Source: Streptomyces sp. KL109B
GTDB taxonomy: Bacteria; Actinomycetota; Actinomycetes; Streptomycetales; Streptomycetaceae
Length of the DNA stretch: 64,000 nt
Direction of reading: 5' to 3'
Assembly (NCBI RefSeq): GCF_030766935.1
Contig: NZ_JASERL010000006.1
Span: 496,001 to 560,000 of the forward strand
Position numbers and translations under genes: made by a program. Under the pieces are notes generated by a model that worked only from the letters and a program-made list of their open reading frames with translations, did no database searches and had not been told where the DNA came from. This document shows, in pieces, positions 41,707 to 51,238 of this stretch; position 1 is the first letter of the stretch, and every line of letters begins with the position of its first letter.

Positions 41707-44091
41707 ATGACCTCCGAAGCGGACACGGGAAGCACCACGCCTGCGGGAGGCTACGGGCCCACCCGCGGCGAGCCCGGGCGCAGCCCCTACCACCACCCCA
41801 CGGCGGGCTGGGGCGCCGCGAAATCCGTCGGGAAGGTGCTCGCCAGGGCGAAGGAGCCGGTCAACAGCCTGCGCCTGATGACCGTCATGAACCACGAGGA
41901 CGGCGGCTACGACTGCCCGGGCTGCGCCTGGCCCGACGACCAGCACGGACTCAAGCTCGACCTGTGCGAGAACGGCATCAAGCACGCCACCTGGGAGCTG
42001 ACACCGAAACGCGCGGGCAAGGAGTTCTTCGCCACGCACACCGTGACCGAGCTGTCCACCTGGCCGGACTACGACCTGGAGGACCAGGGACGCCTCGTCG
42101 GCCCGCTCTCGTACGACCCGGACACCGACCGCTACGTCCCCGTGTCCTGGGCCGACGCCTTCGCCCTCGTCGGCGCCACACTGCGCGGCCTGGACTCTCC
42201 CGACCAGGCACTCTTCTACACCTCGGGCCGGCTCAGCAACGAGGCGACGTTCCTGTACCAGCTCCTCGCCCGCGAGTACGGCACGAACAACCTGCCCGAC
42301 TGCTCCAACATGTGCCACGAGGCCAGCGGCCGCGCCCTCACCGCCGCGATCGGCACCGGCAAGGGCACCGTCGACCTGAACGACCTCGACCAGGCCGACA
42401 CCCTCTTCGTGATGGGTGTCAACGCCGCCTCCAACGCCCCGCGCATGATCACCGCGCTCGCCGGTGCCTACCGGCGCGGCGCGCACATCGTGCACGTCAA
42501 CCCGCTGGTGGAGGCGGCGGCCGGGAGCACCATCGTGCCGCACGAGTTCGCCGCGATGGCCACCTTCAAGTCCACCCGCACCGGCACCATGAACCTCCAG
42601 CCCCGCATCGGTGGCGACCTCGCCCTGCTGCGCGGCATCGCCAAGCACGTACTGGAGGCCGCGGAGAAGGACCCGAAGGCCATCGACGAGGAGTTCCTCA
42701 CCCGGTTCACCGAGGGCTTCGACGCGTACCGCGACCTGTGCGCCGCCACCCCCTGGGAGGACCTCATCGCGGCGAGCGGCCTCACGGAGCACGAGATCCG
42801 CGCCGCCGGAGACGTCTACCTCAACTCCTTCCGTACGGTGATCAGTTGGTGCCTCGGCATCACCCAGCAGGAGCACGGCGTCGACACCGTCCGTGAGATC
42901 GTCAACGTCCTGCTGCTGCGCGGCAACATCGGCCGCGAGGGCGCGGGCCCTTGTCCGATCCGCGGCCACAGCAACGTCCAGGGCAACCGCACCTGCGGCG
43001 TCGACCACCGCCCGAAGCCCGCCTTCCTCGACCGGCTCGCGGCGGCCTGCGGCATCGACCCGCCGCGCGAGCCAGGACTCGACACGGTGCACGGCGTCAC
43101 GGCGATGGCGAACGGGCAGGCCAAGGTGTTCATCGGCATGGGCGGCAACTTCGTACGCGCCGCACCCGACACGGAGTACACCGAACAGGCCCTGAGGAAC
43201 TGCGAGTTGACGGTCCAGGTGTCGACGAAGCTGAACCGCTCGCACCTCGTCCACGGCCGCCGGGCCCTCATCCTGCCCTGCCTGGGCCGCACCGAGAAGG
43301 ACGCGCAGAAGGGCGGCGCGCAGGCGGTGTCCGTCGAGGACTCGATGAGCATGGTGCACCTGTCCCGGGGCATGAAGCGCCCGGCGTCCAGGCACCTGCT
43401 CTCCGAGCCCGCCATCATCGCGGGGATGGCGCGGGCCGTGCTCCCGGACTCCGCGACGCCCTGGGAGTCGTACGTCGAGGACTACGACCGGATCCGGGAC
43501 ACCATGGAACACGCACTGGAGGGCTTCGAGAGCTTCAACCGCCGGGTCCGCGGCCCGCACGGCTTCCGGCTGCGCCAGCCGGCCCGCGAACGTGTCTTCC
43601 AAACCCCCTCGGGGCGCGCCGAGTTCAGTCTCGCGGCGCTTCCCGACCCGAACCCGGGCGCCGGTCTGCTCACCCTCGCCACGGTCCGCTCGCACGACCA
43701 GTGGAACACCACGATCTACTCATCCGACGACCGCTACCGGGGCGTCCGCAACCTGCGCACCCTCGTCTTCCTCAACGCCGCCGACATGCGCGAGCGCGGA
43801 CTGGCCGACATGGACCTGGTCGACATCACGAGCATCGCCAAGGACGGCACCCGCCGCTCGGTGCGCGGCTACCGCGCGCTCACCTACGACGTGCCGCCCG
43901 GCTGCGCGGTCGGCTACATGCCGGAGCTCAACTCCCTGTGCGCCCTCGGCGACTTCAGCCCGCAGAGCGACCAGCCGCTGATGAAGCACCTGACGGTGGA
44001 GGTGGTCCCTACCGGCGGTGTCCCTACCGGCGGTACCTCTACCAGCGGTACCTCTACCAGCGGTTCCGCGCCTCCTCGGCCCACCCCGTGA
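41707..44091 (+). CDS. FdhF/YdeP-type molybdopterin oxidoreductase, formate dehydrogenase-like (first copy)
   Basis: 794 residues from ATG 41707. It has the layout of the oxidoreductase alpha (FdhF/YdeP) family: DCPGCAWPDD and CENGIKH near the N-terminus, YGTNNLPDCSNMCHEASG, LRGNIGREGAGPCPIRGHSN, and the C-terminal molybdopterin-guanine-binding barrel (RSHDQWNTTIYSSDDRYRG). Members are thought to oxidise formate without the full complement of iron-sulfur domains; the physiological acceptor is unclear. The C-terminus carries a 4 x 15-bp repeat (VPTGG, VPTGG, TSTSG, TSTSG) at 44005-44064 not present in the second copy. The gene end overlaps the convergent DUF2804 gene by 38 bases. Confidence 0.85.
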   Translation: MTSEADTGSTTPAGGYGPTRGEPGRSPYHHPTAGWGAAKSVGKVLARAKEPVNSLRLMTVMNHEDGGYDCPGCAWPDDQHGLKLDLCENGIKHATWELTPKRAGKEFFATHTVTELSTWPDYDLEDQGRLVGPLSYDPDTDRYVPVSWADAFALVGATLRGLDSPDQALFYTSGRLSNEATFLYQLLAREYGTNNLPDCSNMCHEASGRALTAAIGTGKGTVDLNDLDQADTLFVMGVNAASNAPRMITALAGAYRRGAHIVHVNPLVEAAAGSTIVPHEFAAMATFKSTRTGTMNLQPRIGGDLALLRGIAKHVLEAAEKDPKAIDEEFLTRFTEGFDAYRDLCAATPWEDLIAASGLTEHEIRAAGDVYLNSFRTVISWCLGITQQEHGVDTVREIVNVLLLRGNIGREGAGPCPIRGHSNVQGNRTCGVDHRPKPAFLDRLAAACGIDPPREPGLDTVHGVTAMANGQAKVFIGMGGNFVRAAPDTEYTEQALRNCELTVQVSTKLNRSHLVHGRRALILPCLGRTEKDAQKGGAQAVSVEDSMSMVHLSRGMKRPASRHLLSEPAIIAGMARAVLPDSATPWESYVEDYDRIRDTMEHALEGFESFNRRVRGPHGFRLRQPARERVFQTPSGRAEFSLAALPDPNPGAGLLTLATVRSHDQWNTTIYSSDDRYRGVRNLRTLVFLNAADMRERGLADMDLVDITSIAKDGTRRSVRGYRALTYDVPPGCAVGYMPELNSLCALGDFSPQSDQPLMKHLTVEVVPTGGVPTGGTSTSGTSTSGSAPPRPTP
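44005..44064 (+). repeat. Coding tandem repeat, 4 x 15 bp
   Basis: Two copies of GTCCCTACCGGCGGT followed by two of ACCTCTACCAGCGGT, encoding VPTGG twice and TSTSG twice at the C-terminus of the fdhF-like protein. Slippage could vary the copy number. The repeat also covers the stop of the convergent DUF2804 gene (44054). Confidence 0.8.
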
Positions 44092-45055
44092 GGCCGTCCA
44101 GATCCGTCCGCGTGCCGTCGTCGGTCAGGGCCCAGCCGCTGAAGTGGCCGAAGCACTGGTGGGTCTCGTTCGCGACGACGCCCAGGTTCGTCCGCGCGAC
44201 CTTCTCGTGGAACGGCTCGAAGCGTACGTCCACGCGGTCCCCGCTGATCCGCCACGGGCGCCGCCAGTCCGACCGGTCGTACTCCCAGCGCAGCTCCTCG
44301 CCGATCTTGTGCAGGCGGCCGTCGACGAACAGGGCGTTCTCGGTGACACCGGTCCCGTCGGTCCACTGCCCGCCCAGTTGGAGCGCCCGCCCCGGCGCCG
44401 CCCCGGCCGCCCAGTTCCAGGTGACCGCGTAGGGCCACTTCCCGCGACCGTGGTCCAGGACGGCGAACGCGTCAGGACCGCCCACGTCGTACGACCTGTC
44501 GCGCAGCGACAGCGTGCCGTGCACCGGGCGGCCGACATCCTTGACCGTGTACTGGAACCGCCTACGGCTCCACGGCACCACGACGCCGAGCGACTCGTGA
44601 CCCTGCGGCAGCGGCACCTCCACGTCCAGGCGGACACCGGGTCCGGCCGCGTGGAGGATGGTGCCGTCCGGACCCTGCGCGATGTCGATCCCAAGACCGC
44701 CCCCGCGCGCCGAGACACCACCCTCCCCGCTGCGCGGCGGCAGCGCCACGCCGCGCGCCAGCGGTACCACGGCGTCGACGCTCGTCTCGCGGCCGCTCGC
44801 GCGGTCCAGGACGTAGAGCCCGTGCACACCCGCGTAGTCCAGGGACGACGCGGTGACACCGATGATGTGGTCCGGCGTCACGATGCCCCAGTACTCCCAG
44901 CGCTTCGTCCGCCCCCAGCCGCGCAGATTGGCGGTGTGCAGGGGGCGTCGGGTCCAGCCGACCGCCGCCGGGTTCAACCGGCCGTCGGGCAGACAGAGTT
45001 CGACGGCGGACGTCAGCTCGCGTTCATGCGTGGCCGGTTCGCGTTCAAGCGTCAT
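44054..45055 (-). CDS. DUF2804 family protein
   Basis: 333 residues from ATG 45055. Beta-rich sequence with RRWEYWGIVTPDHIIGVTAS-type strands (here TKRWEYWGIVTPDHIIGVTA) and the C-terminal WNWAAG and NETHQCFGHFSGWA segments characteristic of DUF2804, a lipocalin-like, AttH-related fold of unknown function. Its start shares one base with the stop of the upstream monooxygenase-like gene (TGATG), so the two are coupled. No link to formate metabolism is visible. Confidence 0.82.
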   Translation of the reverse strand: MTLEREPATHERELTSAVELCLPDGRLNPAAVGWTRRPLHTANLRGWGRTKRWEYWGIVTPDHIIGVTASSLDYAGVHGLYVLDRASGRETSVDAVVPLARGVALPPRSGEGGVSARGGGLGIDIAQGPDGTILHAAGPGVRLDVEVPLPQGHESLGVVVPWSRRRFQYTVKDVGRPVHGTLSLRDRSYDVGGPDAFAVLDHGRGKWPYAVTWNWAAGAAPGRALQLGGQWTDGTGVTENALFVDGRLHKIGEELRWEYDRSDWRRPWRISGDRVDVRFEPFHEKVARTNLGVVANETHQCFGHFSGWALTDDGTRTDLDGLTGWAEEARNRW

Positions 45056-45366
45056 CAGCGCGGGCCGGGGGCTCCGAGGCCGCCCACGACGGACACCTCA
45101 CGGCTGGTGAAGTCGCCGGTGAGCATGGGCATGGCGGTGGCGATGGCCTCCTTGGCCTCGGGCAGCTTGAGGGACGCGTCGTGGTGGCCCTTCGACTCCC
45201 AGACCTCGGTGACCACGATCGTGTCGGGGTCGTCGTCGGCCAGGCCCACCACGTAGCTGTGGCAGCCGTGTTGGGCGAGTGTGTCGGCTCCGGACAGCAG
45301 GATCGCCGCCACGTCGTCCCGCTTGCCGGGCCGGGTCTTCATGGAGCCGATGTAGCCGTAGGCCAT
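45055..45366 (-). CDS. Antibiotic biosynthesis monooxygenase (ABM)-domain protein
   Basis: 103 residues from ATG 45366. A dimeric alpha+beta barrel of the ABM/YgiN type: MAYGYIGSMKTRPGKRDDVA, a central VVTEVWESKGHHDASL strand-helix and MLTGDFTSREV at the end. Such small proteins are quinol or heme-type monooxygenases or ligand-binding proteins. Coupled to the DUF2804 gene. The 129 bases upstream to purU show no gene. Confidence 0.82.
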   Translation of the reverse strand: MAYGYIGSMKTRPGKRDDVAAILLSGADTLAQHGCHSYVVGLADDDPDTIVVTEVWESKGHHDASLKLPEAKEAIATAMPMLTGDFTSREVSVVGGLGAPGPR

Positions 45367-45495
45367 GTCGTGCCGCCTTCCTCGAAGGTGTCCGTGGTCG
45401 GGGCGCCGCCAGGGCGCCCCTGCGGACCCTACGTCGCTTCCGGCCGAGTCACCTCCCGTTCCGCCGCCTCCACCACTCCCTGCCTCGGCTGAGGC

Positions 45496-46365
45496 TCAGT
45501 CGAAGACGACCGTGCGGTTGCCGTGCAGCAGGACGCGGCTCTGGCAGTGCCAGTTGACCGCGCGGGCGAGCGCGAGGCGTTCGGCGTCGCGGCCACGTAG
45601 GACGAGTTCCTGGGCGCTCTTCCGGTGGTCGACGCGGATCACCTCCTGCTCGATGATGGGTCCTTCGTCGAGGTCGGCGGTGACATAGTGGGCCGTCGCC
45701 CCGACGAGCTTCACACCTCGTTTGTGGGCCTGGTGGTACGGCTTGGCGCCGGCGAAGCTCGGCAGGAACGAGTGGTGGATGTTGATGGCCCGCCCCTCAA
45801 GGGACTTGCACAGGTCGTCGGAGAGGATCTGCATGTAGCGGGCGAGGACGACGAGGTCGACGGCGTACTCGTCGACCAGACGCAGCAGCCGCTCCTCCGC
45901 CTCCGGCTTGGTGTCACGGGTGACCGGCACGTGCAGGAACTCGACGCCCGCCTGCTCCACCTGCTCGCGCAGATCGGGGTGGTTGGACACGACGAGCGCG
46001 ATGTCGCCGTCGAGGGTGCCGCTGCGCCACCGGTAGAGGAGGTCGGCGAGGCAGTGGTCGAACTTCGACACCATGACGAGCACGCGTGGCTTCGCCGATG
46101 CGTCGCGCAGCCGCCAGTCCATCGCGTACGCCTCCGCCGTCGCCGCGAACCGCTCCTCCAGGTGGGCCTGTTGGATCCCGGCGGGCGTGGTGAAGCTCGT
46201 CCGTAGGAACACCGTGTCGTTGTCGGTGTCGTCGAACTGCTGGTGTTCGGTGATGTCACAGCCCTCGCCGACCAGGAAGGCGGTGACGGCGTGCACGATG
46301 CCGGGGCGGGCCGGGCAGTTGAGGGTGAGGATGTACTGCTCGCTGGTGGTATCCATGGTGGTCAC
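45496..46365 (-). CDS. purU: Formyltetrahydrofolate deformylase
   Basis: 289 residues from GTG 46365 with GAGGAG nine bases upstream. N-terminal ACT domain (YILTLNCPARPGIVHAVTAF) and a C-terminal formyl-transferase fold (VLVMVSKFDHCLADLLYRW, NIHHSFLPSFAGAKPYHQA, HYVTADLDEGPII with the catalytic Asn-His-Asp set). It hydrolyses 10-formyl-THF to THF and formate, returning folate for the demethylases. It lies 13 bases after sdaA at the end of the sarcosine oxidase operon, the arrangement known from other sarcosine-degrading actinobacteria. The formate made is probably removed by the FdhF-like enzymes. Confidence 0.94.
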   Translation of the reverse strand: MTTMDTTSEQYILTLNCPARPGIVHAVTAFLVGEGCDITEHQQFDDTDNDTVFLRTSFTTPAGIQQAHLEERFAATAEAYAMDWRLRDASAKPRVLVMVSKFDHCLADLLYRWRSGTLDGDIALVVSNHPDLREQVEQAGVEFLHVPVTRDTKPEAEERLLRLVDEYAVDLVVLARYMQILSDDLCKSLEGRAINIHHSFLPSFAGAKPYHQAHKRGVKLVGATAHYVTADLDEGPIIEQEVIRVDHRKSAQELVLRGRDAERLALARAVNWHCQSRVLLHGNRTVVFD

Positions 46366-46378
46366 GACAGGTGTCTCC

Positions 46379-47758
46379 TCAGCATTCGACGACGTTGAGG
46401 GCGAGACCGCCGCGCGCGGTCTCCTTGTACTTGTCCTTCATGTCGGCGCCGGTCTCGCGCATCGTCTTGATGGCCTTGTCGAGACTGACGTGGTGCCGGC
46501 CGTCGCCGTGCACGGCCATCCGGGCGGCCGTGATCGCCTTGAGCGCGGCGACGGCGTTGCGCTCGATGCACGGGATCTGTACGAGGCCGCCCACCGGGTC
46601 GCAGGTCAGGCCGAGGTTGTGCTCGATGCCGATCTCGGCGGCGTTCTCCACCTGTTCCGGGGTGCCGCCGAGCACCTCCGCGAGCCCGGCCGCCGCCATC
46701 GAGCACGCCGAACCGACCTCGCCCTGGCAGCCGACCTCGGCGCCGGAGATCGACGCGTTCTCCTTGAACAGGACGCCGACCGCGCCCGCCGTGAGCAGGA
46801 AGCGCACGACGGCGTCGGCGTCGGCGCCGCGCAGGAACCGCTCCGCGTAGTGCAGCACGGCCGGGACGATGCCCGCCGCGCCGTTCGTCGGCGCGGTGAC
46901 GACCCGGCCGCCCGCCGCGTTCTCCTCGTTGACCGCGAGGGCGTACAGCGTCACCCACTCCATGGCGTAGAGCGAGTCCGTCTCGGCGGTGTGCTGCGCG
47001 GCGTCGAGTTTCTCTTTGAGGGCCGCCGCCCGGCGGCGCACCTTCAGTCCGCCGGGCAGCGTGCCCTGCGCATCGCACCCCGCCCGCACACACTCCCGCA
47101 TGACGGACCAGATGTGCAGCAGCCCGGCCCGCACGCCCTCTTCACCGCGCCACGACAGCTCGTTGGCCAGCATGATGTCGCTGATCGGCAGGCCGGTGGC
47201 CCGGGTGTGCGCGAGGAGTTCATCGGCGGTGGTGAACGGATAGCGGACCGGGGTGCGGTCGGGCACGAGGCGCGGGCCGTGCGCCTCGTCCTCGTCGAGC
47301 ACGAAGCCGCCGCCCACCGAGTAGTACGTACGTCGGGACAGGGCTGCCCCGTCGGTGTCCCGTGCCTCGAACGTCATCGCGTTGGAGTGGAAGTCCAGGC
47401 GCTTGTCGCGATGGAGCACGACACCGGCGTCGAGAGTGAAGGGGACCGGCTGTTTGTCGAGCAGCCGCAGCAGGCCCGTCTCCTCGACCCGCGCGACGGC
47501 CGGCCCGGCGAGCGCCGGATCCACCGTCTCCGGGGTGTGTCCCTCAAGGCCGAGCAGGACCGCCCTGACGCTGCCGTGGCCGTGCCCGGTGGCGCCCAGC
47601 GAACCGAACAGCTCGGCGCGGACGTGCCCGGCGCGGGACAGCAGCCCGTCCCGCTCCAGGGCCCGCACGAAGGTGTGCGCGGCGCGCATCGGGCCGACCG
47701 TGTGCGAACTCGAAGGCCCGATGCCGACCTTGAACAGGTCGAAGACGCTGATACTCAT
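46379..47758 (-). CDS. sdaA: L-serine ammonia-lyase (serine dehydratase), iron-sulfur type
   Basis: 459 residues from ATG 47758, overlapping the soxG stop (ATGA). A single-chain SdaA with the beta domain first (SVFDLFKVGIGPSSSHTVGP) and the alpha domain after (GCQGEVGSACSMAAAG, HNLGLTCDPVGGLVQIPC), the latter holding the 4Fe-4S Cys residues. Converts L-serine to pyruvate and ammonia. In this operon it takes the serine made from sarcosine-derived glycine and methylene-THF, so methylated amines can feed central carbon. Confidence 0.95.
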   Translation of the reverse strand: MSISVFDLFKVGIGPSSSHTVGPMRAAHTFVRALERDGLLSRAGHVRAELFGSLGATGHGHGSVRAVLLGLEGHTPETVDPALAGPAVARVEETGLLRLLDKQPVPFTLDAGVVLHRDKRLDFHSNAMTFEARDTDGAALSRRTYYSVGGGFVLDEDEAHGPRLVPDRTPVRYPFTTADELLAHTRATGLPISDIMLANELSWRGEEGVRAGLLHIWSVMRECVRAGCDAQGTLPGGLKVRRRAAALKEKLDAAQHTAETDSLYAMEWVTLYALAVNEENAAGGRVVTAPTNGAAGIVPAVLHYAERFLRGADADAVVRFLLTAGAVGVLFKENASISGAEVGCQGEVGSACSMAAAGLAEVLGGTPEQVENAAEIGIEHNLGLTCDPVGGLVQIPCIERNAVAALKAITAARMAVHGDGRHHVSLDKAIKTMRETGADMKDKYKETARGGLALNVVEC

Positions 47759-48366
47759 GGGCTGGTCCACGCGCGATCAGCGCTCGCGTACTCGGTGCAC
47801 GCGTCCGCGAGCCACGCCCCGACGTACCCGGCGAACGACGACCGGACCAGCAGCCATACGTTCCGCGGCCCCGCCTCCCGGACGACGACCGTCACCCCGG
47901 CCTGCGCGAGCAGCGTGGTGTGACAGGCGCCCGCCGGTGCCTTCTCCGGCGCGAGATCCAGGGCACAGCCCTGCGACAGGATCTCCGGCAGGAGAGGACC
48001 CGACAGGGCGAGGACCGTGCGCTGCGCCGAGGTGTCGGTCACGGTGGCGAACTCCTCGCCGATCGCCGACCGCAGCCCGCCCACCAGCTCGTCGGCCCGC
48101 CCGGCAGGTGCGACCAGGAGCCATTCGTCGGGCCCCAGCCACAACGCCTTCACGTCGGCGTCCAGTTCGGCGCGGCAGGCACCGGGCAGGGCGTACTCGA
48201 GGTACCCCTCGACGGCGGAGGCCGCCGCGCTGCCCGGGGTCACCCGGAGGGTGAGCTGGGTCAGGAACGGGAGTTCGTGGGCGGTGAAGCCGGACGGGAG
48301 CCGCGGCTCCCAGTCGGCGAGCGGACTGATGCGTACGGGAGCGGGGGAGTGGGTGTCAGCCGTCAC
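47755..48366 (-). CDS. soxG: Sarcosine oxidase gamma subunit
   Basis: 203 residues from GTG 48366, overlapping the soxA end by 11 bases and sdaA by 4. It has the fold of the folate-binding gamma subunit, distantly like GcvT (DVKALWLGPDEWLLVAP is the hallmark segment). Part of the heterotetrameric sarcosine oxidase, which demethylates sarcosine to glycine and passes the methyl group to THF. The order soxB-soxD-soxA-soxG is the standard one. Confidence 0.9.
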   Translation of the reverse strand: MTADTHSPAPVRISPLADWEPRLPSGFTAHELPFLTQLTLRVTPGSAAASAVEGYLEYALPGACRAELDADVKALWLGPDEWLLVAPAGRADELVGGLRSAIGEEFATVTDTSAQRTVLALSGPLLPEILSQGCALDLAPEKAPAGACHTTLLAQAGVTVVVREAGPRNVWLLVRSSFAGYVGAWLADACTEYASADRAWTSP

Positions 48367-51238
48367 GGCGGGCTCCCTCCTTGTCGAAGAGGACGGGTTC
48401 GGCGACGGTCACGGGCACGGTGACACCGTCGTCGAGCGGGACGTAGAGGGTCTCGCCGACGCGCTCGGTGCCGGAGCGGACGAGCGCCAGGGCGAAGGGG
48501 CGTTGCAGGGCGTCACTGTGGTAGCTGGAGGTGACATGGCCGAGCATCGGCACCGGCGGCGCGGGCACCGTCTCGGTGGCGATGATCTGCGCGCCCTCCG
48601 GGAGCAGCGTGTGCTCGTCGGTGGGCAGCAGCGCGACCAGCCGCTTGCGGTCGGCGCGCTGGTTCTCGGGGCGGGCGAAGGACCGCTTGCCGACGAAGTC
48701 CGGCTTCTTCTTCGAGATCACCCAGTTCATGCCGAGGTCCTGCGGGGTGACCGTGCCGTCGGTGTCCTGCCCGATGATCGGGTACGCCTTCTCGGCGCGC
48801 AGCACGTGCATCGTCTCGGTGCCGTACGGGGTGAGGCCGAGCGGCTGCCCGGCGTCGTACAGCGTCTGCCAGACGTGTGTCCCGTACCAGGCCGGCACGT
48901 TGACCTCGTAGGCGAGTTCACCGGAGAAGCTGATCCGGCAGACGCGGGCCTCGACTCCGGCGACGACGGTGTCACGCCAACTCATGAACGGGAACGCCTC
49001 GTTGGAGACGTCGAGACCGTCGCCGACGACGGCGGCGAGCACCTCGCGCGAGCGCGGGCCGACGAGCGGGATCGTCGCCCAGTGCTCGGTGACGGACGTG
49101 AGGTGGACGCGCAGCTCCGGCCATTCGGTCTGGAGCCACTCCTCCATCCACTCAAGTACCTTGGCGGCGTTGCCCGTTGTCGTCGTCACGAGGAACTCGT
49201 CGTCCGAGACACGGATGACCGTGCCGTCGTCGAGCGCCATGCCGTCGACGCCGCACATCACGCCGTAGCGGACCCGGCCGGGCTTCAGGGTGGCCATCAT
49301 GTTCGTGTAGAGCCGGTTGAGGAACTCGCCCGCGTCGGGACCCTGCACGTTGATCTTGCCGAGCGTCGAACCGTCCATCATGGCCACGCCGTTGCGGGCC
49401 GCGTGGCACTCCCGCCGCACCGCCTCGTCCAGGGTCTCGCCGGGGTTCGGGTAGTACCAGGGCCGCTTCCACTGCCCCACGTCCTCGAACAGCGCGCCGT
49501 GCCGCTCGTGCCAGCCGTGCAGCGCCGTCACCCGCACCGGGTCGAAGAGCTCGCCCCGGTTGCGGCCGGCGAACGCGGCGAAGGCGATGGGCTGCACGGG
49601 CGGCCGGAAGCTGGTGGTGCCGAGGTCCGCCACATCCTGGCCGAGCGCCTCCGCGACGATCCCCGAGGTGAGGATCCCGGACGTACGGCCCTGGTCGTGG
49701 GCGGTGCCGATGGTGGTGTACCGCTTGACGTGCTCGACGGAGCGGAGCCCGGCGCGGGTGGCCCGGAACACGTCGCCGGCCAGCGCGTCGCGTTGCAGGT
49801 CGACGAATTGCGCCGTGCCGTCCGCGCCGTCCTTCGGGCTCGGCACCCGCCACAACGCCGTTGCAGGAGACGGCAGTTCGGTGGCGGCGGCAGGCACCCC
49901 GGTCGGCGCCGCGGTGACACCGAGCGCCTCCAGGGCCGCACCCGTCGCGGCGATGCCCGCGCCCAGGCACTCGCCGAGCGTCCGCAGCCCGTCCGCCGCA
50001 CCCGCCGTCCGTACGGTCGACAGCGCCGCGGACGGCACGAACGTGGCGAGCCCCGCGTCGTACCGCAGCTTCCCCCGCGCCTGGCTGAACAGGGCCACGG
50101 CCGGGTTCCAGCCACCGGAGACGAGCAGCACGTCGCAGTCGACTCCGTGCCGCCGCGCCGCGTCCTTCGACCGCTCGGCGATGTGCACACGCGAGAGACG
50201 CTCGACGCCGCTGGTCCCGGTGACGACGTGGTCGAGGTGGAGCGGGATGCCGCGCTCCGCCAGCGCCGCACGCAGTCGCTCGGGGACGCTCGGCCTGGCG
50301 TCGACCACGGCCGCGAACTCCGCGCCCGCGTCGGCGAGTTCGAGCACGGCGTCGTACGCCGAGTCGTTCGTCGTGAAGACGGCCATGCGGCGCCCGACGA
50401 GGACTCCGTACCGGTTGAGGTACGTACGGGCCGCCGATGCCAGCATGATGCCGGGGCGGTCGTTGTCGTCGAAGGCGATCGGCCGCTCGGTGGCGCCGGT
50501 CGCGTGCACGACCTGCCGGGCCCGGATGCGCCACACCCGCTGCCGTGACATGTGGCTCGGGGCGGCGGCGCCGAGGTGGTCGGTGCGCTTCTCCAGGGCG
50601 AGGACGAGGTTGTCGTCGTAGTGTCCGAAGGCGGTGGTGCGGGTCAGGACGGTGACGTTCTCGGACGCGGCGAGCCGACGCGTCGCGGCGTCGACCCACT
50701 CCTGAGCGGGCCTGCCGTCGATGGTCTCGCGGGTGCCGAGGAGGCTTCCGCCCAACTCCGGTGCGCTGTCGACGAGTACGACGCGGACACCGGCCCCGGA
50801 CGCGGCGAGCGCGGCGGCGATCCCGGCCGGGCCCGCGCCGACGATCAGCAGCTCGGCGTGCAGGTGCTTCGCGTCGTAGCGGGCGGGGTCGGGCGCCCCG
50901 GCGAGCTGCCCCTGACCGCCGAGACCCCGTGCCACCAGGCCGTCGTACAGCTCGACGGTCGTCGCCGTCAGCATCGGCTCGGGGAATGGTGCCTCGATCT
51001 GGACGAGGGCGTTGGGCTCCTCGACACCGGCGGCCAGGATGCCGCGCGGGCGGCCGTACTTGATGCTCGTGGCCACCCGGTGCACTCCGTTCGCGAGGAG
51101 CGCGGAGGCGAGGGTGTCACCGGGGTGGCCGGTGTAACGCGTCCCGTCGAAGGTGAAGTCCAGCGTGGTGGCGCGGTCGACGCGGCCGTACGCGTCGGAG
51201 GAGGTGCGGAAGGGGGTGGCACGGTACGGGGTGCTCAT
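48356..51238 (-). CDS. soxA: Sarcosine oxidase alpha subunit
   Basis: 960 residues from ATG 51238 (ATGA overlap with soxD). The N-terminal 2Fe-2S-ferredoxin-like fold (LDFTFDGTRYTGHPGDTLAS) lacks its cluster Cys residues, as in the family. A two-dinucleotide domain binds NAD (LLIVGAGPAGIAAALAASGA), and the C-terminal third is an aminomethyltransferase (GcvT-like) domain that binds THF (LYTNMMATLKPGRVRYGVMC). Length is normal (about 965). It receives the imine from the beta subunit and makes methylene-THF. Confidence 0.95.
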   Translation of the reverse strand: MSTPYRATPFRTSSDAYGRVDRATTLDFTFDGTRYTGHPGDTLASALLANGVHRVATSIKYGRPRGILAAGVEEPNALVQIEAPFPEPMLTATTVELYDGLVARGLGGQGQLAGAPDPARYDAKHLHAELLIVGAGPAGIAAALAASGAGVRVVLVDSAPELGGSLLGTRETIDGRPAQEWVDAATRRLAASENVTVLTRTTAFGHYDDNLVLALEKRTDHLGAAAPSHMSRQRVWRIRARQVVHATGATERPIAFDDNDRPGIMLASAARTYLNRYGVLVGRRMAVFTTNDSAYDAVLELADAGAEFAAVVDARPSVPERLRAALAERGIPLHLDHVVTGTSGVERLSRVHIAERSKDAARRHGVDCDVLLVSGGWNPAVALFSQARGKLRYDAGLATFVPSAALSTVRTAGAADGLRTLGECLGAGIAATGAALEALGVTAAPTGVPAAATELPSPATALWRVPSPKDGADGTAQFVDLQRDALAGDVFRATRAGLRSVEHVKRYTTIGTAHDQGRTSGILTSGIVAEALGQDVADLGTTSFRPPVQPIAFAAFAGRNRGELFDPVRVTALHGWHERHGALFEDVGQWKRPWYYPNPGETLDEAVRRECHAARNGVAMMDGSTLGKINVQGPDAGEFLNRLYTNMMATLKPGRVRYGVMCGVDGMALDDGTVIRVSDDEFLVTTTTGNAAKVLEWMEEWLQTEWPELRVHLTSVTEHWATIPLVGPRSREVLAAVVGDGLDVSNEAFPFMSWRDTVVAGVEARVCRISFSGELAYEVNVPAWYGTHVWQTLYDAGQPLGLTPYGTETMHVLRAEKAYPIIGQDTDGTVTPQDLGMNWVISKKKPDFVGKRSFARPENQRADRKRLVALLPTDEHTLLPEGAQIIATETVPAPPVPMLGHVTSSYHSDALQRPFALALVRSGTERVGETLYVPLDDGVTVPVTVAEPVLFDKEGARRDG

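Noticed and set aside
37580..41710. A 1376-residue plus-strand open frame opposite the kinase and protease genes
   Set aside because: It is an antisense shadow: high GC leaves few stops. The opposite strand has conserved kinase and trypsin motifs, correct spacing and ribosome-site logic, while this frame is low-complexity Arg/Gly/Ala sequence.
48017..50548. Long plus-strand open frame opposite sarcosine oxidase alpha
   Set aside because: Antisense shadow of a clearly conserved gene, with no recognisable family and biased composition.
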